Assembly (NCBI GenBank): GCA_047608075.1
Contig: JBLKRX010000001.1
Span: forward strand, 62,001 to 126,000
Reading direction: 5' to 3'
DNA from: Ferdinandcohnia humi_A
GTDB taxonomy: Bacteria; Bacillota; Bacilli; Bacillales; Bacillaceae_L
DNA: 64,000 bases
Under the pieces are notes generated by a model. It made no database searches. It was given only the letters and a program-made list of their open reading frames with translations, and was not told the origin of the DNA. A program made the position numbers and the translations under genes. Below, one piece after another: positions 1 through 9,086 of the stretch. How positions within the stretch are numbered: position 1 is the first letter of the stretch; each line of letters begins with the position of its first letter.

Positions 1-878
1 CTAGCAAATTCAAACTTTTTTAAAAATGCTTCAACATCGACGATACGTACCATAAAATAAGTTGAGACCTCTCTTTTTACAGTTCTTTGATTTTTTAATG
101 CAAAGAATAGCGGTTCTCTTTCATATGTATTAAGTTCTAGTTCAGCAATCATGGAATCATGCTGGCATATAAAGTTCCAAAGCCCTCGGCGTGCTTCACT
201 ATGTATTGCGACAAATTCTTCAACCGACATTTTGTTATCCTTAATGGAGTAAAGCAAATATCCAGTTGGATGTCGTAAGCTATCGTAATAAACGCCGATA
301 TGTAGGTCATCAATTACGTTTTTCCACCAATCAGGATCTCGAACTAACATTCCAGAAAATTTGGTGGCATATTGCTCATAAATTTGTGAAAGCTCTTCTA
401 TTTTTACATTCTCAATGTTAAAGCGCTTAATCTCGCCATCAACTGCGTCAAGCATATCTAAGTCAGATTTAGTGTGCTTAGTCGTTAACCGATTACTATA
501 AAGCTCCCAGCCAAACTTTCTGTAAAAGGAAACATCAAAAGGGTGGAGCATTGAAACAGTAAAGCCCTGCTCACGCATTTTTACTAAAACATCAGAGAGC
601 ATCTCCTTTACGTATCCTCTTCTTCTATATTCTGGATACGTTGCAACACCTGCAATTCCACCCATCTTGAATTTTTTATTACCAACATATGTTTCAAGTG
701 AAAGTAGATGCAGCTTCGCGACAACTAAATCATGTTCAAGCACCCCCAATATTTGATGCTTTTTTAATCCTTCTAAACGCTTCGCAAGATCCTCTTCTGG
801 TACTTTATATTGAAAGGCATATTCTGAAAGTCGAACGGACTCCCTATAACGATCTTCCGTAATTTTTTGAATCGGCAT
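1..878 (-). CDS. GNAT acetyltransferase, Eis-like (3' end missing)
   Basis: The reading frame is open from an ATG at 878 to the left edge of the window, about 292 codons, so the C-terminus is missing. The N-terminal half has a GNAT fold with the acetyl-CoA loop RRRGYVKEML (around residue 87). The later sequence, up to YFMVRIVDVEAFL near the edge, matches the start of the SCP2-like C-terminal domain of the Eis family, whose members are usually about 390-400 residues. Eis-type enzymes acetylate amines, including aminoglycosides in some species; the substrate here is unknown. A GGGAG ribosome binding site 10 nt upstream supports this start over the upstream ATG at 893. The gene appears to be monocistronic. 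Confidence 0.85.
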   Translation of the reverse strand, partial: MPIQKITEDRYRESVRLSEYAFQYKVPEEDLAKRLEGLKKHQILGVLEHDLVVAKLHLLSLETYVGNKKFKMGGIAGVATYPEYRRRGYVKEMLSDVLVKMREQGFTVSMLHPFDVSFYRKFGWELYSNRLTTKHTKSDLDMLDAVDGEIKRFNIENVKIEELSQIYEQYATKFSGMLVRDPDWWKNVIDDLHIGVYYDSLRHPTGYLLYSIKDNKMSVEEFVAIHSEARRGLWNFICQHDSMIAELELNTYEREPLFFALKNQRTVKREVSTYFMVRIVDVEAFLKKFEFA

Positions 879-963
879 ATACCAAGTTCTCCCTTCCATC
901 TGGCTTTATCAATATCTTCCATTATAACAAAGAACCAATTATCACAACTGTCTAAATATAAAA

Positions 964-991
964 AAATGTCTACCGATTACAGTAGACATTT
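964..991 (-). terminator. Intrinsic terminator after the PfpI-type gene
   Basis: A 10-bp perfect stem (AAATGTCTAC / GTAGACATTT) is followed on the minus strand by a run of seven T. It lies just past the stop codon at 1000. Confidence 0.8.
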
Positions 992-999
992 GGCTGCTC

Positions 1000-1524
1000 T
1001 TAATTCTTCTCTAACACGTTAATAAATTCTCTCATGTAATCAGGTAAATCTGGTGGACGACGACTAGAAATAATATTACCGTCTACAACCACTGGCTCAT
1101 CTAGCCAAGTTGCTCCCGCATTTTCCATATCATCCTTGATGCCAGGCGTACTTGTTACTTTTATACCTGTTAAAATCTTTGCAGAAATCAGTACCCATCC
1201 TGCATGACAGATTTGGCCAATTGGTTTTTGTTGCTCATTCATAACCCGGATCATGTGTAAAACCTCATCAAATCGACGCAATAGGTCTGGAGACCAACCA
1301 CCTGGAACTAAGATAGCGTCGTACTCACTCGGATTAATATCAGTAAAAGCATACTCCGATTCAATTGGAACTCCGTACTTTCCGATATATTTAACTCCTG
1401 CCTCTTTTCCAACTATATGAACAGTGGCTCCTTCTTCACGTAAACGCAAAACCGGATACCATAGCTCCAAATCCTCAAAATCGTTACTCACAAGCTGAAT
1501 AATTTTTTTCGATGCTAATCTCAC
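1000..1524 (-). CDS. DJ-1/PfpI family protein
   Basis: This 174-residue protein belongs to the DJ-1/PfpI superfamily (class I glutamine amidotransferase fold). The nucleophile elbow is visible as GQICHAGW with Cys106-His107, and an early acidic residue in the FEDLELWYP segment (around residue 16-24) fits the Glu of the family. It resembles Bacillus general stress protein 18 (YfkM/YraA); relatives act as deglycases, chaperones or proteases, so the exact activity is not settled. The start is GTG at 1524, placed by a GGAGGGG box 7 nt upstream. It has its own terminator and appears to be transcribed alone. Confidence 0.85.
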   Translation of the reverse strand: MRLASKKIIQLVSNDFEDLELWYPVLRLREEGATVHIVGKEAGVKYIGKYGVPIESEYAFTDINPSEYDAILVPGGWSPDLLRRFDEVLHMIRVMNEQQKPIGQICHAGWVLISAKILTGIKVTSTPGIKDDMENAGATWLDEPVVVDGNIISSRRPPDLPDYMREFINVLEKN

Positions 1525-1596
1525 CTATAACCCCTCCTATTCAAATAACTATCCTTTTATTGTATCAACTTGTATACCCTATATAAGAGAAACGCT

Positions 1597-3255
1597 TTAC
1601 TTATTTAAAACCTTTTGGATAACCAAATGAGTTAGATTCGGCACAACCTCAAAGGAATATTTCATTTCTGCACGCTCTAGCCTTTTGTGAGCATCTATCC
1701 CGTACGGTCCAATATTAATTACAGGAACATTTATCTCTCGAATTTCTTGATAGTTAACAAAGTGCTTTGTTCCCCATCCAGGGTTATTTAACGAAACTGC
1801 ATTAATCCCTTCATCGTCATCACTTAACGCCACAAAACTCATATCCGAAATATATGGGAAGAAATTTCTTGTTACGATTGGGTGTGGATAATACGGTTGC
1901 ATTTCCTCAACAGCTTCATCTAAGGCATCTATTAACATTTGTTCATTAGCTGTTTTGCCTGTAATCTCTATTCTTGGTGAGTAGAGAGAAGAGTAGAATA
2001 CTATAATGGCAGGGCTCTTATCGTCCATCCACTTCCAAGCTTCCTCTACAACTCTTGCTGCAAACATTCTTGTATCGAGAGTTTCATCTGAAAGTAGTTC
2101 TCTTTTAAATTCTTCCATATGAACTACATACTGATCTTCATGTTTCTTGATTAATTGATGCTCCATTTCTTCATATGTCATTACACGAGCCTTCCACGGT
2201 AGCTCCAGATAAGGTTCATTACTTATTTGACAATATTGTTTATATCTTTCTGAAAAACTTGATAATGCTTTATCAAACGCTATTTTAGCCTGTTCCTTAA
2301 GCTTTTCTATGACATCCTTTGGTGACCAGGAATGGATAAAAAAATTGTAATATACATATGCTGACAACGCAGTTTGTACTGTGTAAGATGGCTTCAAATC
2401 CGTTTGTTTTAAAGAAACCGGAGGGACAGTTGTTTCGCCATAGGCCTCGTTACAAAGCTCTGGGTTATAGTTTATCTGCTTTGTTAGCTCTGCAGCGATA
2501 AAATTAGGATCTAGACCCTCAAAACAAGATCCAACATGGGTTTCTGCTCCGGTTATAAAAAAGGATGGAAGAAGCTTTCCAACTGTGCCCTTATAAATAT
2601 AGCGATTTTCATCTCCTTCATATCTTGGAGACACAAAATCCGCATTAATGGCAGCAACATATTCAAAATTATGCTCCGTTTTCCATTCTTTTAATGTTTG
2701 AAGCGCTGAAAGTATGCCGTGTGAACCGTCTTCCTCGTCACATTCTGCTACAAGGACAATGTTTCCTTCCAATTCCTCAGGATGATCTGAATAATAGCGT
2801 AAGAGATAGAGATGACTAGCAAGCCCTCCCTTCATATCTAGAACACCTCTCCCAAACATCCACTCACCGGATTTTAGCTGTTCCTTTGCTGGAGCTGGCA
2901 ATTCTTCATCCTTCAGGGCATCCATTAACTCGTCAGGAAAACAAGCTTTATCTTTTAACTGTGTAAAATCATCAATGCCAACTGTATCCATATGCCCCAT
3001 TAAAATAACTGACCTGTTGCTATTCCCCTTTGTTCCTTTGACATACGCAAGAACATTGTATCTCTCTATGTCATCATTCATTGTTTGCAAGATGGTTACT
3101 TGGGATGGGTTTGAACTGAAATACGGAAATGTAGAGATTAGAGTATATAATGAATGAGCAATTACTTTTTCTCCACCTGTATTTACGATACTCTCTATTG
3201 AAACTAGCTGTTTTGTTAACGCGATAACCTCTTCTTGAGTTTGAAGCATTCTCAT
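1597..3255 (-). CDS. rocB: RocB-like M20 family metallopeptidase
   Basis: This 552-residue protein has the M20 metal-binding motifs MGHMDTVG (around residue 86) and the acidic AECDEEDGSHG (around residue 169). The length and the C-terminal region with SLNNPGWG match the RocB family of Bacillus arginine catabolism (about 566 residues). RocB is encoded with arginine degradation genes in B. subtilis, but its precise reaction is not established. Here it is the last gene of a minus-strand run of amidohydrolase and amino acid genes, separated from its upstream neighbour by a terminator. Two starts fit (3255 and 3249); an AGAGGG box precedes both. No rocA, rocD or rocF is nearby, so a role in processing another N-acyl or carbamoyl amino acid is possible. 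Confidence 0.75.
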   Translation of the reverse strand: MRMLQTQEEVIALTKQLVSIESIVNTGGEKVIAHSLYTLISTFPYFSSNPSQVTILQTMNDDIERYNVLAYVKGTKGNSNRSVILMGHMDTVGIDDFTQLKDKACFPDELMDALKDEELPAPAKEQLKSGEWMFGRGVLDMKGGLASHLYLLRYYSDHPEELEGNIVLVAECDEEDGSHGILSALQTLKEWKTEHNFEYVAAINADFVSPRYEGDENRYIYKGTVGKLLPSFFITGAETHVGSCFEGLDPNFIAAELTKQINYNPELCNEAYGETTVPPVSLKQTDLKPSYTVQTALSAYVYYNFFIHSWSPKDVIEKLKEQAKIAFDKALSSFSERYKQYCQISNEPYLELPWKARVMTYEEMEHQLIKKHEDQYVVHMEEFKRELLSDETLDTRMFAARVVEEAWKWMDDKSPAIIVFYSSLYSPRIEITGKTANEQMLIDALDEAVEEMQPYYPHPIVTRNFFPYISDMSFVALSDDDEGINAVSLNNPGWGTKHFVNYQEIREINVPVINIGPYGIDAHKRLERAEMKYSFEVVPNLTHLVIQKVLNK

Positions 3256-3401
3256 TTATCCCTCTCTTGACCTATATGTAGCTATAATTTTATAAAACTA
3301 TTATAACCTACTTTATTCCAGAGGTAACTGTCATACACCTAAAGATTTCTGAGTAGAAACAGTAAGTGTTTTATAAATTATCTCCTAAAATATCAACAAA
3401 A

Positions 3402-3428
3402 CACGCTACATCACAAGGATATAGCGTG
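3402..3428 (-). terminator. Intrinsic terminator after the M20 carbamoyl-amidohydrolase
   Basis: A 7-bp stem CACGCTA / TAGCGTG reads on the minus strand into TTTTGTTG. It separates the carbamoylase gene from the RocB-like gene. Confidence 0.7.
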
Positions 3429-3437
3429 GGGTACTCA

Positions 3438-4688
3438 TTATTCCGTTGCCAGCCTTACAGCTGTACGGTAAAGGAGCTCCGTTCCGAGAGTAATATCTTC
3501 ATAGGTTGCAAATTCTTTAGGATTATGACTAATTCCATCCTTACAACGTACAAAAATCATTCCATATTCACACTCATAGGACATTGCCAATGAATCATGA
3601 AATGGCCCGCTCATTAACTCAATTGTATCTAGACCAATATTATTACTTTCCTCCCTCATGATAGTCTTGATTCGTTCTGAACAATAACGCGGTTCACTGT
3701 TCGTATCCTCAGTTATATTAACAAGCAATTGTTGCTCTTTTGAGATTTCCGTTATTCTTTTTCTCAACTCTTCCTCCAGACGATTCCGTCTATGAATATC
3801 GATATCTCTTAGGTCTACGGTAAAGCTTACTTTTTCTGGAATGATATTCCGAGAGTCCGGAAACACCTTCAAACTTCCAACAGTTCCGACAGTTGGTGCC
3901 CCTGGTTCTTGACTTGCAATTTCATTTAGAGAAACAATAACTTTAGCAGCCCCCACAAGAGCATCTCTTCTCATCGGCATTGGAACTGAGCCTGCATGCC
4001 CAGCAAAGCCTTCTAACTCAACTGTAAGCCAAAGCGGACCTGATATTCCAGTCACAATTCCAACTGGCTTATTCATTTTTTCCAACACAGGACCTTGTTC
4101 GATATGCAATTCGATAAAATTACCAATACTCCCCTTTGGATATTCAGACTCTTTAAACCTAGTAGGATCACATCCAAACTCAATTAATGCCTCTCTTCTT
4201 GTAATCCCATCCTTATCTTGTCTGTCAAGCTCACCCTCTTCAAGCTTTCCTAATATACCCCTAACGCCGAATAAACCTTTATTAAAACGGCAGCCTTCCT
4301 CATCAGAAAAAGCAATTACTTCAATTGGTTGATTCGGAATGAGATTATGTTCCTGCATTGTTTGAACAACTTCGAGAGCACCCAAGACCCCAATTGTTCC
4401 ATCAAATCTACCACCATATGGCTGGGAATCAATATGTGAACCTATCATTAATATCGGAGCAGTGGGATCTTTTCCTTCATATCTACCAATCAAATTTCCA
4501 AAGTGATCAATTCGTGCTATTAAACCTGCTTCCTCCATCCACGATTTAACAGTTTCCACTGCTTGCCTGTCCTCCTTTGAAAGTGTAAGACGGCAAACTC
4601 CTGTTTCTCCTATTCTTCCAATCTTTGAGAGCTCCGTAATCCTTTGTTCTAAACGTTCTTTATTAATGGTAAGAGTTTGAATCTCCAT
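3438..4688 (-). CDS. Zn-dependent N-carbamoyl amino acid amidohydrolase (M20 family, HyuC/allantoate-type)
   Basis: This 416-residue enzyme belongs to the M20 amidohydrolases that include N-carbamoyl-L-amino acid hydrolase, allantoate amidohydrolase and bacterial beta-ureidopropionase. The metal site segment GSHIDSQPYGGRFDG (around residue 83) and SDEEGCRF (around residue 128) are intact, as is FIELHIEQGPVLE (around residue 188). In this locus a natural substrate would be N-carbamoyl-beta-alanine from dihydropyrimidinase, but a nitrilase-type ureidopropionase is also encoded at 18334, so this enzyme may instead serve N-carbamoyl amino acids or allantoate. It begins 21 nt after alanine dehydrogenase, so the two are probably co-transcribed. 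Confidence 0.85.
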   Translation of the reverse strand: MEIQTLTINKERLEQRITELSKIGRIGETGVCRLTLSKEDRQAVETVKSWMEEAGLIARIDHFGNLIGRYEGKDPTAPILMIGSHIDSQPYGGRFDGTIGVLGALEVVQTMQEHNLIPNQPIEVIAFSDEEGCRFNKGLFGVRGILGKLEEGELDRQDKDGITRREALIEFGCDPTRFKESEYPKGSIGNFIELHIEQGPVLEKMNKPVGIVTGISGPLWLTVELEGFAGHAGSVPMPMRRDALVGAAKVIVSLNEIASQEPGAPTVGTVGSLKVFPDSRNIIPEKVSFTVDLRDIDIHRRNRLEEELRKRITEISKEQQLLVNITEDTNSEPRYCSERIKTIMREESNNIGLDTIELMSGPFHDSLAMSYECEYGMIFVRCKDGISHNPKEFATYEDITLGTELLYRTAVRLATE

Positions 4689-4709
4689 TAATTCTACCTC
4701 CTATTCGAA

Positions 4710-5810
4710 TTAAATTGTTACATATGGTAGATTATGAGCTTTCGCTACCCCTTCATGCACAATTTTTCCATTTATTACGTTAAGACCTTTATGCAATGAG
4801 CTATTTTCTTGAAAAGCCCGTTCAAAGCCTTTATTGGCGATTTGCAGGATATACGGAACAGTCACATTCGTTAGTGCAATCGTTGATGTTCTTGGAACTG
4901 CACCCGGCATATTCCCAACGGCATAATGGACAACACCATGTTTTACATATGTTGGATTTGCATGTGTTGTCACATGTGTAGCTGTTTCAAAAATGCCGCC
5001 TTGGTCTATTGCTACATCCACAATCACAGAGCCCTCCTCCATTAATCGTACCATTTCTTCCGTAACTAGCTTTGGTGCTTTTGCACCTGGAATGAGAACA
5101 GCTCCAATAACAAGATCTGATTCCGCTACAGCGTGTCCAATTGTATACGGATTTGACATTAATGTTGTTATCGTATTTCCAAAAATATCATCGAGCTCAC
5201 GTAGCCTTATCGGACTTACATCCAAGATTGAAACCTGTGCACCTAATCCCACCGCTATCTTTGCTGCATTTGTACCTACAACTCCGCCGCCAATTATCGT
5301 TACCTTGCCTCGATTCACACCCGGAACTCCACCTAATAAAACACCCTTCCCTCCCTTTGTCTTTTCTAGGTAGGTAGCTCCAATTTGAGTCGCCATTCTT
5401 CCTGCTACCTCACTCATTGGTGTCAGTAAAGGAAGTGTTCGATCCTCTTGTTGTACCGTTTCGTATGCAATCGCCACAACGTTTTTCTGCATTAACGCCT
5501 CTGTAAGCTCTCTATCTGCAGCAAGATGCAAATACGTAAACAAAAGTAAACCATCATAGAAGTATTGATATTCCTCCGCAATTGGTTCCTTTACTTTTAT
5601 CACCATGTCGCATGACCATGCACCCGCTGCTGATTCAACAATCGTAGCCCCTGCCTCCGTATAAAGCTCATCAAAGAATCCTGAGTTTAAGCCTGCACCC
5701 TTTTCAACAATTACCTCATGGTTGTGCTGGACCAACTGCATTACACCTGAAGGGGTAAGCGCCACTCGATTTTCATTATTTTTAATTTCCTTTGGCACTC
5801 CAATTCTCAT
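4710..5810 (-). CDS. ald: Alanine dehydrogenase
   Basis: The protein (366 residues from the chosen start) is an NAD-dependent L-alanine dehydrogenase converting alanine to pyruvate and ammonia. It starts with the family hallmark MRIGVPKEIKNNENRVAL and carries the Rossmann motif GGGVVGTNAAKIAVGLGA (around residue 173) and the NMPGAVPRTST segment. The ATG at 5810 is preferred over 5816 because the AAAGG box is then 9 nt away and the N-terminus matches the family. Next to an omega-aminotransferase it can regenerate pyruvate from the alanine formed during beta-alanine transamination. A terminator precedes it, so it must have its own promoter or depend on read-through; no promoter was clear. Confidence 0.93.
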   Translation of the reverse strand: MRIGVPKEIKNNENRVALTPSGVMQLVQHNHEVIVEKGAGLNSGFFDELYTEAGATIVESAAGAWSCDMVIKVKEPIAEEYQYFYDGLLLFTYLHLAADRELTEALMQKNVVAIAYETVQQEDRTLPLLTPMSEVAGRMATQIGATYLEKTKGGKGVLLGGVPGVNRGKVTIIGGGVVGTNAAKIAVGLGAQVSILDVSPIRLRELDDIFGNTITTLMSNPYTIGHAVAESDLVIGAVLIPGAKAPKLVTEEMVRLMEEGSVIVDVAIDQGGIFETATHVTTHANPTYVKHGVVHYAVGNMPGAVPRTSTIALTNVTVPYILQIANKGFERAFQENSSLHKGLNVINGKIVHEGVAKAHNLPYVTI

Positions 5811-5847
5811 TTCCATCTACCTTTCCATCAGATTATAATCTAGGAAA

Positions 5848-5889
5848 AACACCCGTAATCGATTGAAAGGAAGCAAGATTACGAGTGTT
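5848..5889 (-). terminator. Terminator-like hairpin between aminotransferase and ald
   Basis: A 13-nt stem with one mismatch (AACACTCGTAATC / GATTACGGGTGTT on the minus strand) runs directly into TTTCC. It lies 48 nt after the aminotransferase stop codon. Confidence 0.75.
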
Positions 5890-5936
5890 ACGTTTGGATA
5901 TCTGTTATTAAGTTGACATAGCGATTATTATTTTCC

Positions 5937-7289
5937 CTATAATGCCTTAATTTCTTCAATAAGCGTCTGTTTTACAAATGCAAGATCCTCTTCAGAAATA
6001 GTTAATGGCGGTGAAAGCGTTAGTACATTGTTATATCCTGCAACCGTAGCACCATTCTTTCCAATAATAAGACCCTTCTGGAGACAACCTGCAATTACTT
6101 TGTTTACCAAACCCATCTCTAGTGGTTCCTTTGTAGCTTTATCTTTTACTAGTTCAATCCCCACGAGTAACCCTTTTCCTCTAACATCACCGACAAACAG
6201 ATGGTCGGCAAGCGCTGTTGAGAGATCCTCTTTGAGTTGAGTTCCTAACTTCTTTGATCTACTAAATAAATTCTCATTTTCCATGATTTCAAGATTCTTA
6301 AGCGCAAGCGCACAAGCGGCTGGATTACCTCCAAATGTATTTACATGACGGAAATAATCATATTCCTCTGAGCCTTTAAACACGTCATAGATTTCTTTTC
6401 TGACTGCAGTTGCTGATAATGGAAGATATGCACTAGTAATACCCTTTGCCATGGTGATGATATCAGGCTTAACACCATAGTTCATAAATCCAAATGGCTT
6501 CCCTGTTCGGCCGAAACCACAAATGACCTCATCAACAATCAATAAAGCTCCATGTTTTTCACAAACCTCTTTTACACCAGCCATGTAATTATCAGGAGGA
6601 ACGAGAATTCCGCCTCCAGTAATAATCGGCTCCATTATGACACCTGCAATTGTTTCACTTAACTCCCACGTCATCACACGATCAATTTCGTTAACAGATT
6701 GTAAATCTGTTGCCTTATCGTTCACCTTTTCAGATGTGCGATATAGATCTGGTGGAGCAACATGAATAAAGCCTGGTGCAAGTGGTTCGTATTTATATTT
6801 CCTTTGTGCCTGCCCCGTGGCGGCAAGTGACCCCAATGAACTACCATGATATGCACGATAGCGTGCAATAAATTTATATCGTGAATGGTCTCCGTTTTGC
6901 TGATGATATTGTCTCGCTATTTTAAAAGCCGTTTCATTTGCTTCTGATCCACTATTTGAGAAGAAAATGACGTACTCATCACCTAGCATCTCATTTAGTT
7001 TTTCAGCTAGCTTTATAGCAGGTGGATGGCTTTGGCTTAGTGGAAAATAAGCCATCTGTTTAAGTTGTTCATAAGCTGCGTCTGCAAGTTCTTTTCTCCC
7101 ATACCCCACATTCACACACCATAGACCAGACATTGCGTCAAGAAAACGTTTCCCATTATGGTCTGTGACCCACGATCCTTCTGCCTTTTCTACGATTAAA
7201 GTTGAGTTCGGATTATAAGGCTTCATTGAATGCCATAAATAATCCTTATCCTTTGTTAAAAGGTCTTCCCCTTGAGTAACCTTTGTCAT
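5937..7289 (-). CDS. Class III omega-aminotransferase, probably beta-alanine--pyruvate aminotransferase
   Basis: This 450-residue PLP enzyme is a class III aminotransferase. The cofactor segment SNSGSEANETAFK (around residue 111), the Asp of IVDEVICGFGRTG (around residue 251) and the Schiff-base lysine in ITMAKGITS (Lys282) are all present. The family transfers amino groups from omega-amino acids to pyruvate or related acceptors. The neighbours, malonate-semialdehyde dehydrogenase upstream and alanine dehydrogenase downstream, point to beta-alanine or beta-aminoisobutyrate as donor and pyruvate as acceptor; this is inferred from context. An AGAGGGG box precedes the ATG. A palindrome shared with the ureidopropionase operon lies 23 nt upstream. 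A GABA or other omega-amine donor cannot be excluded. Confidence 0.85.
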   Translation of the reverse strand: MTKVTQGEDLLTKDKDYLWHSMKPYNPNSTLIVEKAEGSWVTDHNGKRFLDAMSGLWCVNVGYGRKELADAAYEQLKQMAYFPLSQSHPPAIKLAEKLNEMLGDEYVIFFSNSGSEANETAFKIARQYHQQNGDHSRYKFIARYRAYHGSSLGSLAATGQAQRKYKYEPLAPGFIHVAPPDLYRTSEKVNDKATDLQSVNEIDRVMTWELSETIAGVIMEPIITGGGILVPPDNYMAGVKEVCEKHGALLIVDEVICGFGRTGKPFGFMNYGVKPDIITMAKGITSAYLPLSATAVRKEIYDVFKGSEEYDYFRHVNTFGGNPAACALALKNLEIMENENLFSRSKKLGTQLKEDLSTALADHLFVGDVRGKGLLVGIELVKDKATKEPLEMGLVNKVIAGCLQKGLIIGKNGATVAGYNNVLTLSPPLTISEEDLAFVKQTLIEEIKAL

Positions 7290-7311
7290 TTACGTTTTCC
7301 CCTCTCTACAA

Positions 7312-7332
7312 TCAAATACGCCCTGGCGTATT
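7312..7332. promoter_or_regulatory. Palindromic operator candidate upstream of the aminotransferase
   Basis: The core AATACGCCCTGGCGTATT is a near-perfect palindrome. Over 21 positions it matches 19 bases of the element at 19354-19374 before the ureidopropionase operon. It lies 23 nt upstream of the aminotransferase start, where bound protein would block transcription or overlap the leader. The cognate regulator is unknown; the PucR-type protein at 9087 is the closest candidate. Confidence 0.6.
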
Positions 7333-7428
7333 AGCTCTACAAGTTTTCTATTTCGCATATGATACCTGAGGCATACGACAGGGTTTACTTTCATTCAGCT
7401 AGGTTTATACATTTTTACTCTTAACCTT

Positions 7429-8895
7429 TTAATAATCAAATCGGGAAGTGATCATTTTTTTACGAGTATAAAAGTTTACTCCATCTTTTCCATTTACGTG
7501 TAGATCTCCATAAAAAGAATCCTTCCAGCCTGAGAACGGGAAAAATGCCATCGTTGCAGGAACACCAACATTGATACCAAGCATTCCAGCATCAGCTTCT
7601 TCTCTAAACTTTCGTACTGCTCTCGCATCCTTTGTATAAATAGTAGCACCATTGCCAAAACGAGATTTACGTATATATTCCAAACCTTCATCTAAGTCAT
7701 TCGCACGTAATAAACTTAAGACAGGTGCGAATATCTCTTCTTTTGCGATTGTCATGTCAGGGGTCACATGATCAAAGATGGTAGGACCTAAGAAATTCCC
7801 TTCTGGCATTTCGTCCATTTCCTTTCTTCCATCTCTAAGCAGGGTTGCACCCTCTTCTAACCCTTTTTTTACATATTCAAGAACTTTCTTGAGGTGCGAT
7901 TCACGGATAACCGGTGTGAGGAGTACCTCATCATCCATCCCGTTACCAATCGTAAGTTCATCTGCAGCTTTTTTGAGGGCTTCCACAAATTGATTTTGAT
8001 CTCCAACTACTACAACAGCACTACATGCCATACACCTTTGGCCAGCGCTACCAAAAGTGGAGCTTATAATATTAGCTACTGCCTTATCCATATCTGCATC
8101 AGGCATAACAATATGGTGATTTTTTGCTCCTGAAAGTGCTTGAACTCGTTTACCTTGACTTGCTGCTCGCTCGTATACGTATTTTGCAACAGGCTGTGAG
8201 CCGACAAACGATATGGCACTTACATGAGGATGTTCTAGCAAACCATTCACAACATTATGTGCACCGTGAACAACATTCAACACACCATTCGGAGCACCAG
8301 CTTCTCTAAACAATCGAGCAAGCTCATTTGCTAGAATTGGAGTACGTTCAGAAGGCTTTAGTACAAACGTATTTCCACACGCAATCGCCAGCGGAAACAT
8401 CCATAATGGAACCATCATTGGGAAGTTAAACGGTGTTATTCCACCAACAACACCTAGAGGATAACGGAACATCTCAGAATCAATATCCTCTGCGATGTTA
8501 GATAACGTCTCTCCCATCATATGTGTTGGAGCACCCGCAGCGAATTCTACACATTCGATCCCCCTTTGAACCTCCCCATATGCTTCTTTATAGGCTTTTC
8601 CATTCTCTTGAACAATGAGTCTGGCTAATTTTTCATGGTTTTCAGTTAATAAGTAGTGATATTTGTATAAAATTCTCGCTCGCTTTGGAACGGGAGTATG
8701 TTTCCAAGTTTGAAAGGCTTTCCTAGCAGCTTTTACGGCTTCATCGACATCCTCTTTAGATGAAAGTGGTACTCGTATCAATGTCTCTTTTGTCGCAGGA
8801 TTTGGCACGTCAAGGGTTTCCGAACCTACGGAATCTACCCATTCACCGTTTATATAATTTTTTAAAACTGTTGTGTCATTTTTAATTACTGTCAT
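7429..8895 (-). CDS. mmsA: CoA-acylating (methyl)malonate-semialdehyde dehydrogenase
   Basis: This 488-residue enzyme is of the MmsA/IolA type, which oxidatively decarboxylates malonate semialdehyde to acetyl-CoA and methylmalonate semialdehyde to propionyl-CoA with NAD and CoA. The family features GITPFNFPMM (around residue 152) and the catalytic Cys288 in FGSAGQRCMA are present, and the length matches IolA (about 487). In this locus it would consume the semialdehydes made from beta-alanine (uracil) and beta-aminoisobutyrate (thymine). No inositol genes are nearby, which favours the pyrimidine role over an iol role. AAAGGAGG precedes the ATG. It lies 139 nt upstream of the aminotransferase and downstream of the pucR terminator. 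Confidence 0.92.
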   Translation of the reverse strand: MTVIKNDTTVLKNYINGEWVDSVGSETLDVPNPATKETLIRVPLSSKEDVDEAVKAARKAFQTWKHTPVPKRARILYKYHYLLTENHEKLARLIVQENGKAYKEAYGEVQRGIECVEFAAGAPTHMMGETLSNIAEDIDSEMFRYPLGVVGGITPFNFPMMVPLWMFPLAIACGNTFVLKPSERTPILANELARLFREAGAPNGVLNVVHGAHNVVNGLLEHPHVSAISFVGSQPVAKYVYERAASQGKRVQALSGAKNHHIVMPDADMDKAVANIISSTFGSAGQRCMACSAVVVVGDQNQFVEALKKAADELTIGNGMDDEVLLTPVIRESHLKKVLEYVKKGLEEGATLLRDGRKEMDEMPEGNFLGPTIFDHVTPDMTIAKEEIFAPVLSLLRANDLDEGLEYIRKSRFGNGATIYTKDARAVRKFREEADAGMLGINVGVPATMAFFPFSGWKDSFYGDLHVNGKDGVNFYTRKKMITSRFDY

Positions 8896-9068
8896 TCTGT
8901 TAAAGCCTCCTTTTTCCTTTTAACATTTTTCGAAGGTTACTTATACGTAAATTATCTCTTAATTTGAAAAGGCTTTCATTAGACAGTCTGTAAAATAACT
9001 GCTTGGAATTTTTCCACACTATGGATGACTTTGAACGGCGAAAAAAAAGGCAAAAATAAATAAATAGC

Positions 9069-9085
9069 CTACTAGAGTCTAGTAG
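9069..9085 (-). terminator. Intrinsic terminator after pucR-like gene
   Basis: An 8-bp perfect stem CTACTAGA / TCTAGTAG with a 1-nt centre is followed on the minus strand by GGCTATTTATTT. It abuts the stop codon of the regulator. Confidence 0.6.
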
Positions 9086-9086
9086 A

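Noticed and set aside
4993..5373. 126-residue plus-strand ORF inside ald
   Set aside because: It is a shadow of the alanine dehydrogenase gene, with no ribosome binding site and composition driven by the opposite strand.
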